Assembly: GCA_027618995.1 (NCBI GenBank)
Contig: JAQCGO010000018.1
Coordinates: 1-45,711 of the forward strand
Source: Pseudomonadota bacterium
Lineage (GTDB): Bacteria; Pseudomonadota; Gammaproteobacteria; Steroidobacterales; Woeseiaceae
Direction: 5' to 3'
Length of the DNA stretch: 45,711 bases
Shown one piece after another: positions 27,554 to 37,631 of the stretch. The stretch's first letter is position 1, and each line of letters begins with the position of its first letter. Below the pieces are notes generated by a model. It saw only the letters and a list, made by a program, of their open reading frames with translations. It had not been told where the DNA came from and made no database searches. Position numbers and translations under genes: made by a program.

Positions 27554-28425
27554 AGCGATGCGCCTACCTTACGATGCAGGACCCGGGTGACTTCGTCACC
27601 GACTATGACGTGAGTTTCGCGGCCATGACGGCACGCGGCTGGCAGGTCGATACGGTTGCCTGGCGCGACGCGTCGCTGCAATGGGACGACTACGACGCGG
27701 TCTACATCTGTACGCCCTGGGACTACACGCAGCACCAGGCGCAGTTTCTCAGCGTATTGCAGGCCATCGAGGATTCGTCGGCCGTGCTCGTGAATCCGCT
27801 GCCGCTGGTGCACTGGACGCTGGTCAAGACCTATTTGCGCGACCTGCAGCAACGTGGCGCGGACATCGTGCCGAGTCTCTGGTATGACGACTTCGATGCC
27901 GCGGAGATCAGTGGCTGGTTCACTGCGCTTGGCACCGACAAAGCCATCATCAAACCCGCGGTCGGTGTCAATGCGCAGGATACCTACGTGCTACAGGATC
28001 CGGTGCCCGCGTCGCTGGTCGCACATCTCGGCTCGACCTTTCACGATCGCGCCTTTTTTGTGCAGCCGTTTATTGACAACATCCAGATCGAGGGCGAGTT
28101 TTCACTGTTCTACTTCGGCGGTGAGTACAGTCACGCGATTCTGAAAGTGCCGAAGGCCGGCGAATTCCGCGTGCAGGAGGAGCACGGCGGTGATATCCAA
28201 AGCGTGCAGCCCCCTGCCGCGCTGCTGGCGACCGGCCAGCGGCTGATGTCAATGGTCGAGCCGCAACCAGTCTACGTGCGCGCAGACTTCGTGCGCGGTG
28301 CCGATGGCCGTTTCCTGCTGATGGAACTGGAGTTGATCGAACCGTCGTTATACTTGCGCATGGATGCTGGCGCGGCCGATCGTTTCGCCACAGCGTTCGA
28401 TCATTATTACGAGGAGCACGCCTGA
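27550..28425 (+). CDS. ATP-grasp domain protein
   Basis: 291 residues. The middle and C-terminal parts have the ATP-grasp pattern of RimK/glutathione-synthetase relatives: KAIIKPAVGVNAQDTYVLQD for nucleotide contact, FFVQPFIDNIQIEGEFSLFY, and the metal-binding end FLLMELELIEPSLYL. Such enzymes join a carboxylate to an amine or thiol using ATP. The substrate cannot be read from sequence. The start is GTG 27550, overlapping the end of the pseudogene before it. It is coupled to the cyclophilin gene by TGATG. Confidence 0.82.
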   Translation: MKRCAYLTMQDPGDFVTDYDVSFAAMTARGWQVDTVAWRDASLQWDDYDAVYICTPWDYTQHQAQFLSVLQAIEDSSAVLVNPLPLVHWTLVKTYLRDLQQRGADIVPSLWYDDFDAAEISGWFTALGTDKAIIKPAVGVNAQDTYVLQDPVPASLVAHLGSTFHDRAFFVQPFIDNIQIEGEFSLFYFGGEYSHAILKVPKAGEFRVQEEHGGDIQSVQPPAALLATGQRLMSMVEPQPVYVRADFVRGADGRFLLMELELIEPSLYLRMDAGAADRFATAFDHYYEEHA

Positions 28426-29021
28426 TGCGTACGTGGTTAACAATCCTGGCCCTGATTTACATCGCCGGCTGTTCCGCCAGTCGGCCCGATGACGTACGCG
28501 TCGTGATGACAACCTCGCTGGGCGTCATTGAGTTGCAACTGTATCCCGACAGCGCGCCCATAACGGCCGGCAATTTTTTGCAGCTCGTGGACGGCATGTA
28601 CCTGGACGGTGCTGCGTTTTATCGCACGGTCTCACCCGAAAACGATAACGGCTCGCCGCTGATTTCAGTCATCCAGGGCGGTCTCGGTGATGCCGAGGGA
28701 CCGTTTCCGCCGATCGCGCACAAGACCACGGCGCTGACCGGACTGCCGCATCTGGACGGCAGTATTTCCATGGCGCGCGTCGCGGTCGGCACCGCATCGA
28801 CTGAATTCTTCATTTGCATCGGCGACCAGCCGGCGCTCGACTTCGGTGCGATGCGCAACAAGGACGGGCAGGGATTTGCAGTCTTCGGTCGGGTTGTCGC
28901 CGGCATGGACGTCGTACAGGCGATTCATCAATCGCGGGCCGACCAGGCGACGGACGAGCCGTCCCTGCGCAACCAGATGCTCAACGAACCGGTGGCGATT
29001 ATTTCCTTGCGGCGGCTTTAG
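28425..29021 (+). CDS. cyclophilin-type peptidyl-prolyl isomerase, lipoprotein
   Basis: 198 residues. The N-terminus is a lipoprotein signal with lipobox IAGC (C16), so the enzyme should be anchored in the envelope. The cyclophilin core is visible: [50 protein letters not shown] and [18 protein letters not shown]. It speeds cis-trans isomerisation of prolyl bonds during folding. Its end overlaps the opposing uvrA end by 23 bases. Confidence 0.9.
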   Translation: MRTWLTILALIYIAGCSASRPDDVRVVMTTSLGVIELQLYPDSAPITAGNFLQLVDGMYLDGAAFYRTVSPENDNGSPLISVIQGGLGDAEGPFPPIAHKTTALTGLPHLDGSISMARVAVGTASTEFFICIGDQPALDFGAMRNKDGQGFAVFGRVVAGMDVVQAIHQSRADQATDEPSLRNQMLNEPVAIISLRRL

Positions 29022-31854
29022 TCGCGACTTTCGCCGCAACCAGCGGTTGCAGGTATTCGCCGGTAAAAGATGCCGGGTTTGCAGCGACTGCTTCGGGTGT
29101 GCCGACCGCGACGATCTGTCCGCCGCCATCGCCGCCTTCGGGGCCGAGATCGATCACCCAGTCGGCGGTCTTGATGACATCGAGATTGTGTTCGATAACG
29201 ACGACGGTGTTGCCGTGATCGCGAAGCCGGTGCAGGACGGCCAGCAACTGTTCGATGTCGTGAAAGTGCAGGCCGGTCGTTGGTTCATCAAGGATATAAA
29301 GCGTATTGCCAGTGTCGCGTTTCGACAGCTCCTTCGCCAGCTTGACGCGTTGCGCTTCGCCGCCGGATAAAGTCGTCGCGTTCTGCCCGAGGCGCACATA
29401 GGTCAGTCCGACATCCATCAGCGTCTGCAGTTTTTTCGCGACCACCGGGACGTTCTGGAAAAACACCGCGGCGTCCTCAATCGTCATATCGAGGACTGCA
29501 TGAATGTTCTTGCCCTTGTAGCGAATCTCCAGCGTCTCGCGGTTGTAGCGCTTGCCGCGACAAACATCGCAGGGCACGTACACGTCCGGCAGGAAATGCA
29601 TCTCGACCTTGATCACGCCGTCACCCTGGCACGCTTCGCAGCGGCCGCCCTTGACGTTGAAGCTGAAACGGCCGGGCAGGTAACCGCGCGAGCGTGCTTC
29701 CTGCGTGCCGGCGAACAGTTCACGAATCGGTGTGAACAGACCACTGTAAGTGGCGGGGTTTGAGCGCGGCGTGCGGCCGATCGGGCTCTGGCAAATGTCG
29801 ATGACGCTGTCGATGTGCTCGAGGCCGAAAATTGCCCTATACGGCGAGGGGTTATGGTTGCCAGGGAAGAGTTCGTCGGCGACCGCCTTATACAAGGTGT
29901 CGTTGACGAGCGTCGATTTGCCGGATCCGGAAACGCCCGTAACACAGGTTATGAGTCCGACCGGAATCGACGCATCGATGGTTTTGAGGTTGTTGCCGCT
30001 GGCGCCAATGATCGACAGCATGCGCTTTGCGTCGACGGCGGTGCGCGTCGCAGGCACCGCGATCAAGCGCTTGCCGGACAGGAATTGTCCGGTGAGAGAT
30101 TCCGCGCAATTCTGCACTTCCTGCGGTGTGCCGGCAACGACCACTCTGCCGCCATGTACGCCGGCGCCGGGGCCTAGGTCGACGACATGATCTGCGCTGA
30201 GAATCGCCTCTTCATCGTGCTCAACCACGATAACCGTATTGCCGATATCACGCAGACGCGTGAGTGTGCCGAGCAGGCGCTGATTGTCGCGCTGGTGTAA
30301 TCCGATCGACGGCTCGTCAAGAATGTACATCACACCGACGAGGCCCGAGCCGATCTGGCTTGCCAGGCGAATACGCTGTGCTTCGCCGCCCGACAGCGTG
30401 TCAGCGCTGCGATCGAGTGACAGGTAGTCCAGTCCGACGTCGCTCAAAAATCGCAGGCGATCGCCGATTTCTTTCACAATCTTTTCGGCTATCGTCGCGC
30501 GCCAGCCCTGCAACTGCAGCTGTGCAAAAAACGCGCGCGCATGGCCAACCGACAACGCCGATATCTCCGGCAGCGATCGCTCGGTAATGAAGACATGGCG
30601 TGCCGCACGATTGAGGCGTGCGCCGCCGCAATCAGGGCAGGCCTGGCTATTGAGAAACTTGGTGAGTTCATCGCGCACCGCGCCAGACCCGGTCTCGTGA
30701 AAACGGCGCTCGAGATTTGGGATCACGCCCTCGAAGCGATGCAGCTTCTTGATTTGCATACCGCGCGAATTTTCATAGAAGAAACTGATTTTTTCGCCGC
30801 CGCTGCCAAACAGAATGATGTCCTGCAGTTTCTTGCCAAGTTCGGTGAACGGTTTTTCGAGATCGAATTCATAGTGCGCCGCCAGGCTTTGCACCATCTG
30901 GTAATAATAAGTGGTTTTGCGATCCCAGCCACGGATGGCGCCGCCAGCCAATGACAGGTCCGGGTTCACCACGACGCGCTGCGGATCGAAAAACTGTTTC
31001 ACGCCGAGGCCGTCACAGGTCTGACACGCGCCGGTCGGATTGTTGAAGGAGAACAATCGCGGCTCGAGTTCGGTCAGGCTGTAGCCGCAGATGTTGCAGG
31101 CGAAGCGGTCGGAGAACACGATCTCTTCGGCTGCGGGGTCGTCCATGTAGGCGATGCGCGCGATGCCGTCGGCAAGTCTGAGTGCAGTCTCGAAAGATTC
31201 AGCCAGCCGCAGTCGTACGTCGTCTTTTACCTTGAAGCGATCGACGATCGCGTCAATGCGATGTTTCTTGCGCAGATCGAGCGTCGGCGGCTGGTCAAGT
31301 TCGTATACCTCGCCATTGATGCGAGCGCGGACGAAACCCTGCGCCATCAGGTCCGCCATCAGCTGCACATGTTCGCCTTTGCGGTCACTGACAACCGGCG
31401 CAAGCAGCATCAGGCGGGTGCCCTCAGGCAATGCGAGGACGTGATCCACCATCTGACTGACCGTTTGCGCTTCGAGATCGGTGTTGTGGTCAGGGCATCG
31501 GGGAACGCCGGCACGCGCATACAGCAGACGCAGGTAGTCGTGAATTTCGGTGACAGTGCCGACCGTCGAACGTGGATTATGCGAAGTTGATTTCTGCTCA
31601 ATCGAGATAGCCGGCGACAAGCCGTCAATGTGATCGACATCGGGCTTTTCCATCATCGACAGAAACTGGCGCGCGTAGGCCGACAGTGACTCGACATATC
31701 GGCGCTGGCCTTCTGCATAAATCGTATCGAAGGCGAGCGAGGACTTGCCGGAACCGGACAAGCCGGTGAACACGATCAGTTTGTCACGCGGCAGGCGCAG
31801 GTCGATATTGCAAAGATTGTGCGTCCTTGCGCCGCGGATATCGATGTACTTCAT
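28999..31854 (-). CDS. uvrA: excinuclease ABC subunit A
   Basis: UvrA, 951 residues (940 in E. coli), the damage-recognition ATPase of nucleotide excision repair. Walker A motifs GLSGSGKSS (31-39) and GVSGSGKST, signatures [15 protein letters not shown] and [15 protein letters not shown], and zinc-binding pairs CNIC...CQTC, CPDC and CEAC...CDVC are present. No CTGT-N8-ACAG LexA box is visible upstream. It is divergent from the MFS gene. The uvrA-MFS-ssb order is common in pseudomonads and relatives. Confidence 0.96.
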   Translation of the reverse strand: MKYIDIRGARTHNLCNIDLRLPRDKLIVFTGLSGSGKSSLAFDTIYAEGQRRYVESLSAYARQFLSMMEKPDVDHIDGLSPAISIEQKSTSHNPRSTVGTVTEIHDYLRLLYARAGVPRCPDHNTDLEAQTVSQMVDHVLALPEGTRLMLLAPVVSDRKGEHVQLMADLMAQGFVRARINGEVYELDQPPTLDLRKKHRIDAIVDRFKVKDDVRLRLAESFETALRLADGIARIAYMDDPAAEEIVFSDRFACNICGYSLTELEPRLFSFNNPTGACQTCDGLGVKQFFDPQRVVVNPDLSLAGGAIRGWDRKTTYYYQMVQSLAAHYEFDLEKPFTELGKKLQDIILFGSGGEKISFFYENSRGMQIKKLHRFEGVIPNLERRFHETGSGAVRDELTKFLNSQACPDCGGARLNRAARHVFITERSLPEISALSVGHARAFFAQLQLQGWRATIAEKIVKEIGDRLRFLSDVGLDYLSLDRSADTLSGGEAQRIRLASQIGSGLVGVMYILDEPSIGLHQRDNQRLLGTLTRLRDIGNTVIVVEHDEEAILSADHVVDLGPGAGVHGGRVVVAGTPQEVQNCAESLTGQFLSGKRLIAVPATRTAVDAKRMLSIIGASGNNLKTIDASIPVGLITCVTGVSGSGKSTLVNDTLYKAVADELFPGNHNPSPYRAIFGLEHIDSVIDICQSPIGRTPRSNPATYSGLFTPIRELFAGTQEARSRGYLPGRFSFNVKGGRCEACQGDGVIKVEMHFLPDVYVPCDVCRGKRYNRETLEIRYKGKNIHAVLDMTIEDAAVFFQNVPVVAKKLQTLMDVGLTYVRLGQNATTLSGGEAQRVKLAKELSKRDTGNTLYILDEPTTGLHFHDIEQLLAVLHRLRDHGNTVVVIEHNLDVIKTADWVIDLGPEGGDGGGQIVAVGTPEAVAANPASFTGEYLQPLVAAKVATKAAARK

Positions 31855-31928
31855 AGTCTGACTCAGTAAACGTCGATCAACCTGCTAATATACGCCGCCC
31901 CGCAACTTCGGCGCAAAGAGTGCCTGCA

Positions 31929-33101
31929 ATGAACATTCTATCGAGCGACGAACAGGCCACTATGCTGCCTGCTGAAAAGCGCACCGTTGGCGTTGCAGCA
32001 ACGATCGCGATGCTGCGCATGTTCGGCCTGTTTGCGCTGTTGCCGGTGCTGGCGTTGTATGCGGCAAGGCTCGATGGTGCGACACCGATGCTGATCGGTC
32101 TCGCAGTGGGCGCCTATGGCCTGACCCAGGCTGGCCTGCAAATTCCCCTCGGCATGTTGTCGGACCGAATCGGGCGCGTGCCCGTAATCGCCGCCGGAAT
32201 GGTCATTTTTGCGCTGGGCAGCATTGTTGCCGCTGTTGGCGACACGATCGGCATCGTGATCCTCGGCCGCTTCCTGCAGGGCGCTGGCGCGGTTTCAGCG
32301 ACCCTGTCCGCGTTGATCGCGGACGCGACCCGCGAGCAGGTCAGAACCCGCTCGATGGCCGTGTTTGGCATCAGCATCGGAATGTCATTCCTGATCGCAC
32401 TGATCATCGGGCCCGCGATTGCCGCCTACGCGGGCGTGCCGGCAGTTTTCTGGCTGGCAGCATTGCTTGCCGTCCTGGGCGCCGCGTTGCTGCGGTTGCT
32501 GCCGCGCGAGATTGAACGGCCGGCCGCATCAGGCAGGTGGAACCTGCGACCGGCCCTGCGCGCCGATCTGCTGCGCCTGGACGTCTATGTGTTCCTGCTG
32601 CACGCGATGCTGACCGCGAGTTTTGTTGCTTTGCCGTTCCTGCTGACGAACACCCTGCAGGTCCCGTTCACTTCGCAGTGGAAGATTTACGTCGGTGCGT
32701 TACTGGTGTCGCTGCTGGGTACCGTGCCGCTGATCTTGCGCGACGAGCGGCAAGGCAAGACGGCGACCCTGGCTATTGCCGTCGCACTCGTCATGGCCGG
32801 ATTGCTGCTGCTGTCTTTTGCGGCGTATGCCGTGACACCGGTTTTCATCGCGCTGGTACTGTTTTTCGCCGGCTTCAATTTCCTCGAGGCCGGCCTGCCC
32901 GCGCGCCTGTCCATCCTGGCCGATGGGGACGCTCGCGGTGCCACGCTCGGCGTGTTTTCGAGCGCGCAGTTCCTGGGGGCCTTTGCCGGCGGCCTGATCG
33001 GTGGCCGCTTCCTTGGCGCCGAGCGCCCGGCGGATGTGTTTATTGTCTGCGCGCTGCTGGCCGCCCTCTGGCTGGCGGCGTCGAGCACCTCCCGAACCTA
33101 G
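31929..33101 (+). CDS. major facilitator superfamily transporter
   Basis: 390 residues from ATG 31929, with GTG 31920 as an alternative start. Twelve membrane segments are apparent. The loop 2-3 signature GMLSDRIGRVPVI follows the second segment, and TM5-like RFLQGAGAVSATLSALIADA supports a drug or metabolite exporter of the YajR-like group. It lacks the extra C-terminal domain of YajR. The substrate is unknown. It sits between uvrA and ssb, a conserved neighbourhood. Confidence 0.88.
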   Translation: MNILSSDEQATMLPAEKRTVGVAATIAMLRMFGLFALLPVLALYAARLDGATPMLIGLAVGAYGLTQAGLQIPLGMLSDRIGRVPVIAAGMVIFALGSIVAAVGDTIGIVILGRFLQGAGAVSATLSALIADATREQVRTRSMAVFGISIGMSFLIALIIGPAIAAYAGVPAVFWLAALLAVLGAALLRLLPREIERPAASGRWNLRPALRADLLRLDVYVFLLHAMLTASFVALPFLLTNTLQVPFTSQWKIYVGALLVSLLGTVPLILRDERQGKTATLAIAVALVMAGLLLLSFAAYAVTPVFIALVLFFAGFNFLEAGLPARLSILADGDARGATLGVFSSAQFLGAFAGGLIGGRFLGAERPADVFIVCALLAALWLAASSTSRT

Positions 33102-33103
33102 GT

Positions 33104-33224
33104 GGCTGGCCCAATACGCAGGAGGCCGCCATGCGGGCGACCCAGGCTGGCTCAATAGGTAGGAGGCCGCCATGCGGGCGACCGGCATGGCTTGATACGT
33201 AGGAGGCCGCCATGCGGGCGACCC
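33104..33224 (+). repeat. three-unit GTAG-type REP array before ssb
   Basis: Three tandem units of about 40 bases. Their cores (33118-33141, 33159-33182, 33199-33222) read GTAGGAGGCCGCC and then ATGCGGGCGAC, with only GCAG for GTAG in the first. Each core folds as CCGC, loop CAT, GCGG with a conserved G-G mismatch. The linkers vary around GGCTGGCTCAATA. Related single copies lie at 797-820, 11601-11624 and 33821-33844. The array fills most of the gap between the MFS gene and ssb. Confidence 0.85.
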
Positions 33225-33276
33225 GATACTGTCAGTAAGACCTAAAAAGTGGACTGGTAAATCAGCCGTCAGGCCC

Positions 33277-33311
33277 TACAATAGGCGCCCCAGCTCGGCC
33301 CCGCTGCCGAG
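33277..33311 (+). promoter_or_regulatory. probable ssb promoter (-10) and leader hairpin
   Basis: TACAAT at 33277-33282 is a good -10 box. The -35 region (CTGGTA, 33254-33259) is weak. A six-pair hairpin, CTCGGC (33294-33299) with GCCGAG (33306-33311), follows in the presumed leader. No LexA-type box is visible. Confidence 0.35.
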
Positions 33312-33346
33312 GGAAATCAACCACAACATAAGACAGGGGACCTGCC

Positions 33347-33811
33347 ATGGCCCGCGGAATTAATAAAGTCATCATCGTCGGAAATCTTGGGGGCGATCCC
33401 GAGACACGCTATATGCCCAGCGGCTCGGCGGTGACCAATCTGACCGTCGCTACCAACGAGAGCTGGAAGGACAAGGCGACCGGCGAAACGAAGGAACGGA
33501 CCGAGTGGCACAAGGTGGCGATGTTCAATCGCCTCGCAGAAGTTGCAGCCGAATACCTGCGCAAAGGTTCGCAGGTGTATATCGAGGGCAAGCTGCGCAC
33601 TCGCAAGTGGCAGGACAAGAACGGCCAGGACCGCTGGACGACCGAGATCGTGGCGGACGAAATGCAGATGCTTGGTGGTGGCGGTGGCGGTGGCGGCGGT
33701 CGCGGTGCCGGTGGTGGCGGCTCGGCGCCGATGAACTCGGCGGATTCGGCTGGCTCGAACTACGCGCCGCAACCTGGCCCCGATGACTTTGACGACGATA
33801 TTCCGTTCTAG
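33347..33811 (+). CDS. ssb: single-stranded DNA-binding protein
   Basis: SSB, 154 residues (178 in E. coli). The OB fold occupies about residues 1-110 ([40 protein letters not shown]). A glycine-rich linker of about 20 residues follows. The tail DFDDDIPF is the standard contact point for partner proteins in replication and repair. GGGGACC lies before the ATG. The linker is shorter than in enterobacteria. Confidence 0.96.
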   Translation: MARGINKVIIVGNLGGDPETRYMPSGSAVTNLTVATNESWKDKATGETKERTEWHKVAMFNRLAEVAAEYLRKGSQVYIEGKLRTRKWQDKNGQDRWTTEIVADEMQMLGGGGGGGGGRGAGGGGSAPMNSADSAGSNYAPQPGPDDFDDDIPF

Positions 33812-33820
33812 GCAAACCGA

Positions 33821-33844
33821 TCGCGGGCATGGCCCCCTCGCACA
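33821..33844 (-). repeat. GTAG-type REP palindrome between ssb and miaB
   Basis: On the minus strand this 24-mer (TGTGCGAGGGGGCC to GCCCGCGA) has stem GGGC/GCCC with loop CAT. Relative to the copy at 11601-11624 the outer pair of that stem is swapped with pairing kept. It contains an ATG on the plus strand (33829) that could be mistaken for the miaB start. Confidence 0.6.
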
Positions 33845-33882
33845 GGATTGTGGCAGAAGGGGCAGCGCCCCTTGAGAATTTC

Positions 33883-35223
33883 GTGAGCAAGAAGCTTTTC
33901 ATCAAGACCATGGGCTGCCAGATGAACGAGTATGACTCGGCCAAGATGGCCGACGTGCTGCGTAAATCGCATGGTTTTGAACTCACGCAGAACGCCGAAG
34001 AAGCGGACTTGCTTCTGATAAATACCTGTTCGATTCGGGAAAAAGCGCAGGAAAAGGTTTTTTCCGAGCTGGGTCGCTGGCGCGAACTCAAGGACAAGCG
34101 ACCCGGTGTGATGATTGGTGTCGGCGGTTGCGTGGCCAGCCAGGAAGGTGCGGGCATCACGAAGCGCGCTCCCTATGTTGACGTAGTTTTTGGTCCACAA
34201 ACTCTGCATCGCCTGCCGGCGCTCATTGACGGAGCACGGGCCAGCAATTCATCGATGGTCGATATTTCTTTCCCGGAAATCGAGAAGTTTGATCGACTGC
34301 CCGAACCACGGGCCGACGGACCTACGGCGTTCGTTTCGGTCATGGAGGGTTGCAGCAAGTACTGCAGTTTCTGTGTCGTACCCTATACGCGTGGCAAAGA
34401 AATCAGTCGGCCGCTGGATGACGTCATCGCCGAGTGCGCCAAGCTCGCGACACAGGGCGTGCGTGAAATCAATTTACTGGGCCAGAACGTCAACGCGTTT
34501 CGCGGACCGATGCACGATGGGCAGGTTGCGGACCTCGCCACACTTATCTATTACGTTGCGGCTATCGACAGCATCGAACGCATTCGCTTTACGACCTCGC
34601 ACCCGGTGGAATTCACCGATAGCCTGATTCAGGCCTATGCCGAAGTACCCAAATTGGCCAACTACCTGCATCTGCCAGTGCAGCATGGTTCTGATCGCGT
34701 GCTTGCACGAATGAAGCGCGGCCACACGGTACTTGAATACAAGCAGAAAATACGCAAGCTGCGCGCCGTGCGCCCGGATATTTCGCTGGCATCGGATTTC
34801 ATCGTTGGCTTTCCCGGTGAAACGGACGACGACTTTGAAGCGTTGCTGAACCTGGTTGCCGAAATCGGTTTCGATCAGTCGTTCAGTTTTATTTACAGCG
34901 CGCGCCCTGGCACACCTGCGGCGGCGTTTGCCGACGACACCCCGATCGAAGTCAAGAAGCAGCGCTTGCTCATCCTGCAGGCGCGCATCAACCAGCAGGC
35001 GCAGGCGATCAGTCAGAGCATGGTTGGCAGTACGCAACGGGTACTGGTCGAAAAGACCTCGGCGAAACGCGCCAGCCAGGTCTCGGGCAGAACCGAAAAC
35101 ATGCGCTATGTAAACTTCGATGCGGACAGTTCCTGCATCGGCCAGTTCGTGGACGTTGTGGTAACCGAGGTCATGCCCAATTCATTGCGCGGGCGGCTGG
35201 CTGAAAACCGCGCTGTCGCCTGA
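33883..35223 (+). CDS. miaB: tRNA-2-methylthio-N6-dimethylallyladenosine synthase
   Basis: MiaB, 446 residues (474 in E. coli), a radical-SAM enzyme that adds a methylthio group at A37 of tRNAs. The N-terminal domain starts [20 protein letters not shown] with its cluster cysteines (C12 and NTCS among them). The radical-SAM motif CSKYCSFC gives C157, C161 and C164. A TRAM domain ends the protein. GTG 33883 is chosen because the family start aligns there. The longer ATG start at 33829 lies inside a REP palindrome. It is first in the miaB-phoH-ybeY-corC-lnt order. Confidence 0.93.
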   Translation: MSKKLFIKTMGCQMNEYDSAKMADVLRKSHGFELTQNAEEADLLLINTCSIREKAQEKVFSELGRWRELKDKRPGVMIGVGGCVASQEGAGITKRAPYVDVVFGPQTLHRLPALIDGARASNSSMVDISFPEIEKFDRLPEPRADGPTAFVSVMEGCSKYCSFCVVPYTRGKEISRPLDDVIAECAKLATQGVREINLLGQNVNAFRGPMHDGQVADLATLIYYVAAIDSIERIRFTTSHPVEFTDSLIQAYAEVPKLANYLHLPVQHGSDRVLARMKRGHTVLEYKQKIRKLRAVRPDISLASDFIVGFPGETDDDFEALLNLVAEIGFDQSFSFIYSARPGTPAAAFADDTPIEVKKQRLLILQARINQQAQAISQSMVGSTQRVLVEKTSAKRASQVSGRTENMRYVNFDADSSCIGQFVDVVVTEVMPNSLRGRLAENRAVA

Positions 35224-35280
35224 CAATATTCCTCCCGATGCTTCCCAAGCCGTGTCCATCGCGGTAGTCTTTAACGTACT

Positions 35281-36264
35281 TTGAATGCCGTCCAGATATC
35301 TCGAGACATAGTCCTCGAGCCCGCTGACAATGGCCGTCTGGCTAATTTGTGCGGCCAATTCGACGAACACTTGCGACAAATAGAACGCCGCCTCAATGTA
35401 GATATTGCGAGTCGCGGCAATCGATTTCGCGTGACCGGTCCACCCGGCGCTGCTGAAGTGGGTGGCGACCTGCTGTTGTCCCTGTTCGAGATGACGAACA
35501 AAGAGCGCCTGGATCCGGAGCGAGTTCACATGATGTTGCAGGAGTCGCAAATGAATGCTGGCGAACTGGTGTCGGCGAAAGCTGTTGCGGATGGCAGTGG
35601 CGAAGTAAGTATTCAGACACAGCGTAAGTCGATTCGTCCCCGCGGGGTGAATCAGACCGCTTACGTCAGGGCAATCCGCAGCAACGATCTGGCCTTCGGT
35701 ATCGGCCCGGCGGGAACCGGAAAAACGTATCTTGCCGTCGCGTGTGCCATTGAGGCGCTGAGCAACGAGGAAGTGCGGCGTATCGTGCTCGTGCGGCCCG
35801 CAGTCGAAGCCGGTGAGCGGCTCGGCTTCCTGCCCGGTGACCTGTCACAAAAAGTGGATCCGTATCTGCGGCCAATGTACGACGCGTTGTATGACATGCT
35901 TGGTTCTGAACATGTGGCGCGATTGATCGAACGCAACATTATCGAAGTTGCACCACTCGCTTTCATGCGCGGGCGCTCGCTGAACGAATCTTTCGTGATT
36001 CTGGACGAAGCGCAGAACACGAGCACCGAGCAGATGAAGATGTTCCTGACGCGCATTGGCTTTGGCTCGCACGCGGTGATTACCGGCGATATCACGCAAA
36101 TCGACCTTCCTGAGCGGCAGGTATCGGGTCTCAAAGATGCCATGCGTATTCTTGATGGCGTCGAGGGCATCAACTTTACCCTGTTTTCGCCCAAGGACGT
36201 CGTGCGCCACCCCCTGGTGCGGCGCATTGTTGAGGCATACGAGGCAGACAGCAATGGACGTTGA
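35281..36264 (+). CDS. ybeZ: PhoH-like ATPase (YbeZ)
   Basis: 327 residues. A PhoH-family NTPase that works with YbeY in RNA metabolism. An N-terminal KH-like part (about 1-75, ITLEPADN-type start DIVLEPADNGRL) precedes Walker A GPAGTGKT (142-149) and Walker B FVILDEAQNT. The start is TTG 35281, since an in-frame TAA lies nine bases upstream and the family alignment begins there. It overlaps ybeY by 11 bases. Confidence 0.92.
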   Translation: MNAVQISRDIVLEPADNGRLANLCGQFDEHLRQIERRLNVDIASRGNRFRVTGPPGAAEVGGDLLLSLFEMTNKERLDPERVHMMLQESQMNAGELVSAKAVADGSGEVSIQTQRKSIRPRGVNQTAYVRAIRSNDLAFGIGPAGTGKTYLAVACAIEALSNEEVRRIVLVRPAVEAGERLGFLPGDLSQKVDPYLRPMYDALYDMLGSEHVARLIERNIIEVAPLAFMRGRSLNESFVILDEAQNTSTEQMKMFLTRIGFGSHAVITGDITQIDLPERQVSGLKDAMRILDGVEGINFTLFSPKDVVRHPLVRRIVEAYEADSNGR

Positions 36265-36727
36265 TGTACAGGTTGCCTGCGCCGATGCTGGCATTCCGGC
36301 CGAGCAGGAAATACAGAGCTGGGTGCAGCACGCGGTGAGCGAATCCGGCCGGCTGCCGAAGGGTGCCATCGACATCGCCGTTCGCATCGTCGGCGCGGCC
36401 GAAATTCAGACCCTGAACCAGCTGTACCGCAACAAGGACGGTGCCACCAATGTATTGTCCTTTCCGGCTGGTGCTATCCAGGGCCTGCCAGAGACCGAGT
36501 CCCGCACCCTCGGGGATATCGTAATTTGCGCCTCAGTCGTGCGCGACGAGGCGGTCCGTCAGGCCAAGCCGTTGGCCGACCATTGGGCGCACATGCTGGT
36601 GCACGGGGCATTGCACCTGGTGGGCTTCGACCATGGTGGCGACAAGGATGCCGCAGAAATGGAGCACCTCGAGGCATCAATCCTGGGCTCGCGTGGCATT
36701 ACGAATCCTTACGCCAGCACGCCGTGA
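36254..36727 (+). CDS. ybeY: rRNA maturation factor / endoribonuclease YbeY
   Basis: 157 residues. A zinc enzyme needed for 16S rRNA 3' end maturation and ribosome quality control. The metal motif HGALHLVGFDH gives H117, H121 and H127. NKDGATNVLSFPAGAI is the other family signature. ATG 36254 lies within the end of ybeZ, indicating coupled translation. Confidence 0.95.
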   Translation: MDVDVQVACADAGIPAEQEIQSWVQHAVSESGRLPKGAIDIAVRIVGAAEIQTLNQLYRNKDGATNVLSFPAGAIQGLPETESRTLGDIVICASVVRDEAVRQAKPLADHWAHMLVHGALHLVGFDHGGDKDAAEMEHLEASILGSRGITNPYASTP

Positions 36728-36776
36728 CAAGCTGCTACAATCAGGCGCCCGGCGACGGCATACAGATCCAGTTTCA

Positions 36777-37628
36777 ATGAGTGACAAATCTCCAAGTACC
36801 AGCGGCACAGGCAACACCGGACTGTTCGCGCGAGTAAAGCGCGCGGTTAAAGGTGATCCCTGGAGCCGCGAAGAAATTCAGGACCTGATCCACCAATCCG
36901 AAGTCGCAATCGACGCGCAAGAGAAGAGCATGCTGACCGGTGTGCTCGAGGTCTCCGAGACCCAGGTGCGCGACGTCATGGTGCCACGGTCACAGATGGT
37001 CGTCATCGACATCGAAGAGGATTTTGACGACATACTCGCCGTAATCATCGAGTCAGGACATTCGCGGTTTCCCGTTATTGGTGAGGATCGTGACGAGATC
37101 CTTGGCGTCCTGCTGGCGAAAGACCTGTTGCGCTATTTCGGTAAAGACGAGGCAAGCAGCGTGCCGTTGCTGGAGCTGCTGCGGCCCGCGGTGGTCATTC
37201 CGGAATCCAAGCGCCTGAAGGCATTGCTCAAGGAGTTCCTCGACAGCCATAACCATATGGCGATTGTCGTTGACGAGTACGGTGGCGTTGCCGGGCTGCT
37301 CACGATCGAAGACGTGCTCGAAGAAATCGTTGGCGAAATCGACGATGAACACGACCGGGAGGAAGCCGCATTTATTCGCCCGGATGGCGACCGCAATGGT
37401 GCGGCGAGTTACGCGGTACGCGCACTAACGCGCATCGAAGAATTTAATGAGTATTTCGCGTGCGAGTTCAGTGACGAGGAATACGACACGATCGGCGGAC
37501 TTGTCATGCAGGCACTGGGGCGCCTGCCGAGGCGCGGCGAGAAAGTCGAGTTTGGCGGATTCGAGTTCGTCATCGTCAAAGCTGACAAGCGTCGCGTTGA
37601 TTCGCTCCAGGTGCAGCGCGTCGGCTAA
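36777..37628 (+). CDS. corC: CorC/YbeX-family CBS-domain protein
   Basis: 283 residues (292 for E. coli YbeX). Two CBS domains lie at about residues 65-190 (VMVPRSQMVVIDIEEDFDDI and HNHMAIVVDEYGGVAGLLTI). A CorC/HlyC transporter-associated domain follows (about 205-283). It is linked to magnesium or cobalt handling and ribosome metabolism. ATG 36777 gives the family start. Only three bases separate it from lnt. Confidence 0.93.
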   Translation: MSDKSPSTSGTGNTGLFARVKRAVKGDPWSREEIQDLIHQSEVAIDAQEKSMLTGVLEVSETQVRDVMVPRSQMVVIDIEEDFDDILAVIIESGHSRFPVIGEDRDEILGVLLAKDLLRYFGKDEASSVPLLELLRPAVVIPESKRLKALLKEFLDSHNHMAIVVDEYGGVAGLLTIEDVLEEIVGEIDDEHDREEAAFIRPDGDRNGAASYAVRALTRIEEFNEYFACEFSDEEYDTIGGLVMQALGRLPRRGEKVEFGGFEFVIVKADKRRVDSLQVQRVG

Positions 37629-37631
37629 CGC

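Noticed and set aside
31855..31928. LexA (SOS) box between uvrA and the MFS gene
   Set aside because: No CTGT-N8-ACAG or close variant is present in the short intergenic region.
32537..33202. A 221-codon open frame overlapping the MFS gene and the REP array
   Set aside because: It is a shifted frame of the MFS gene with arginine-rich low-complexity content. It only looks long because the REP array adds open codons.
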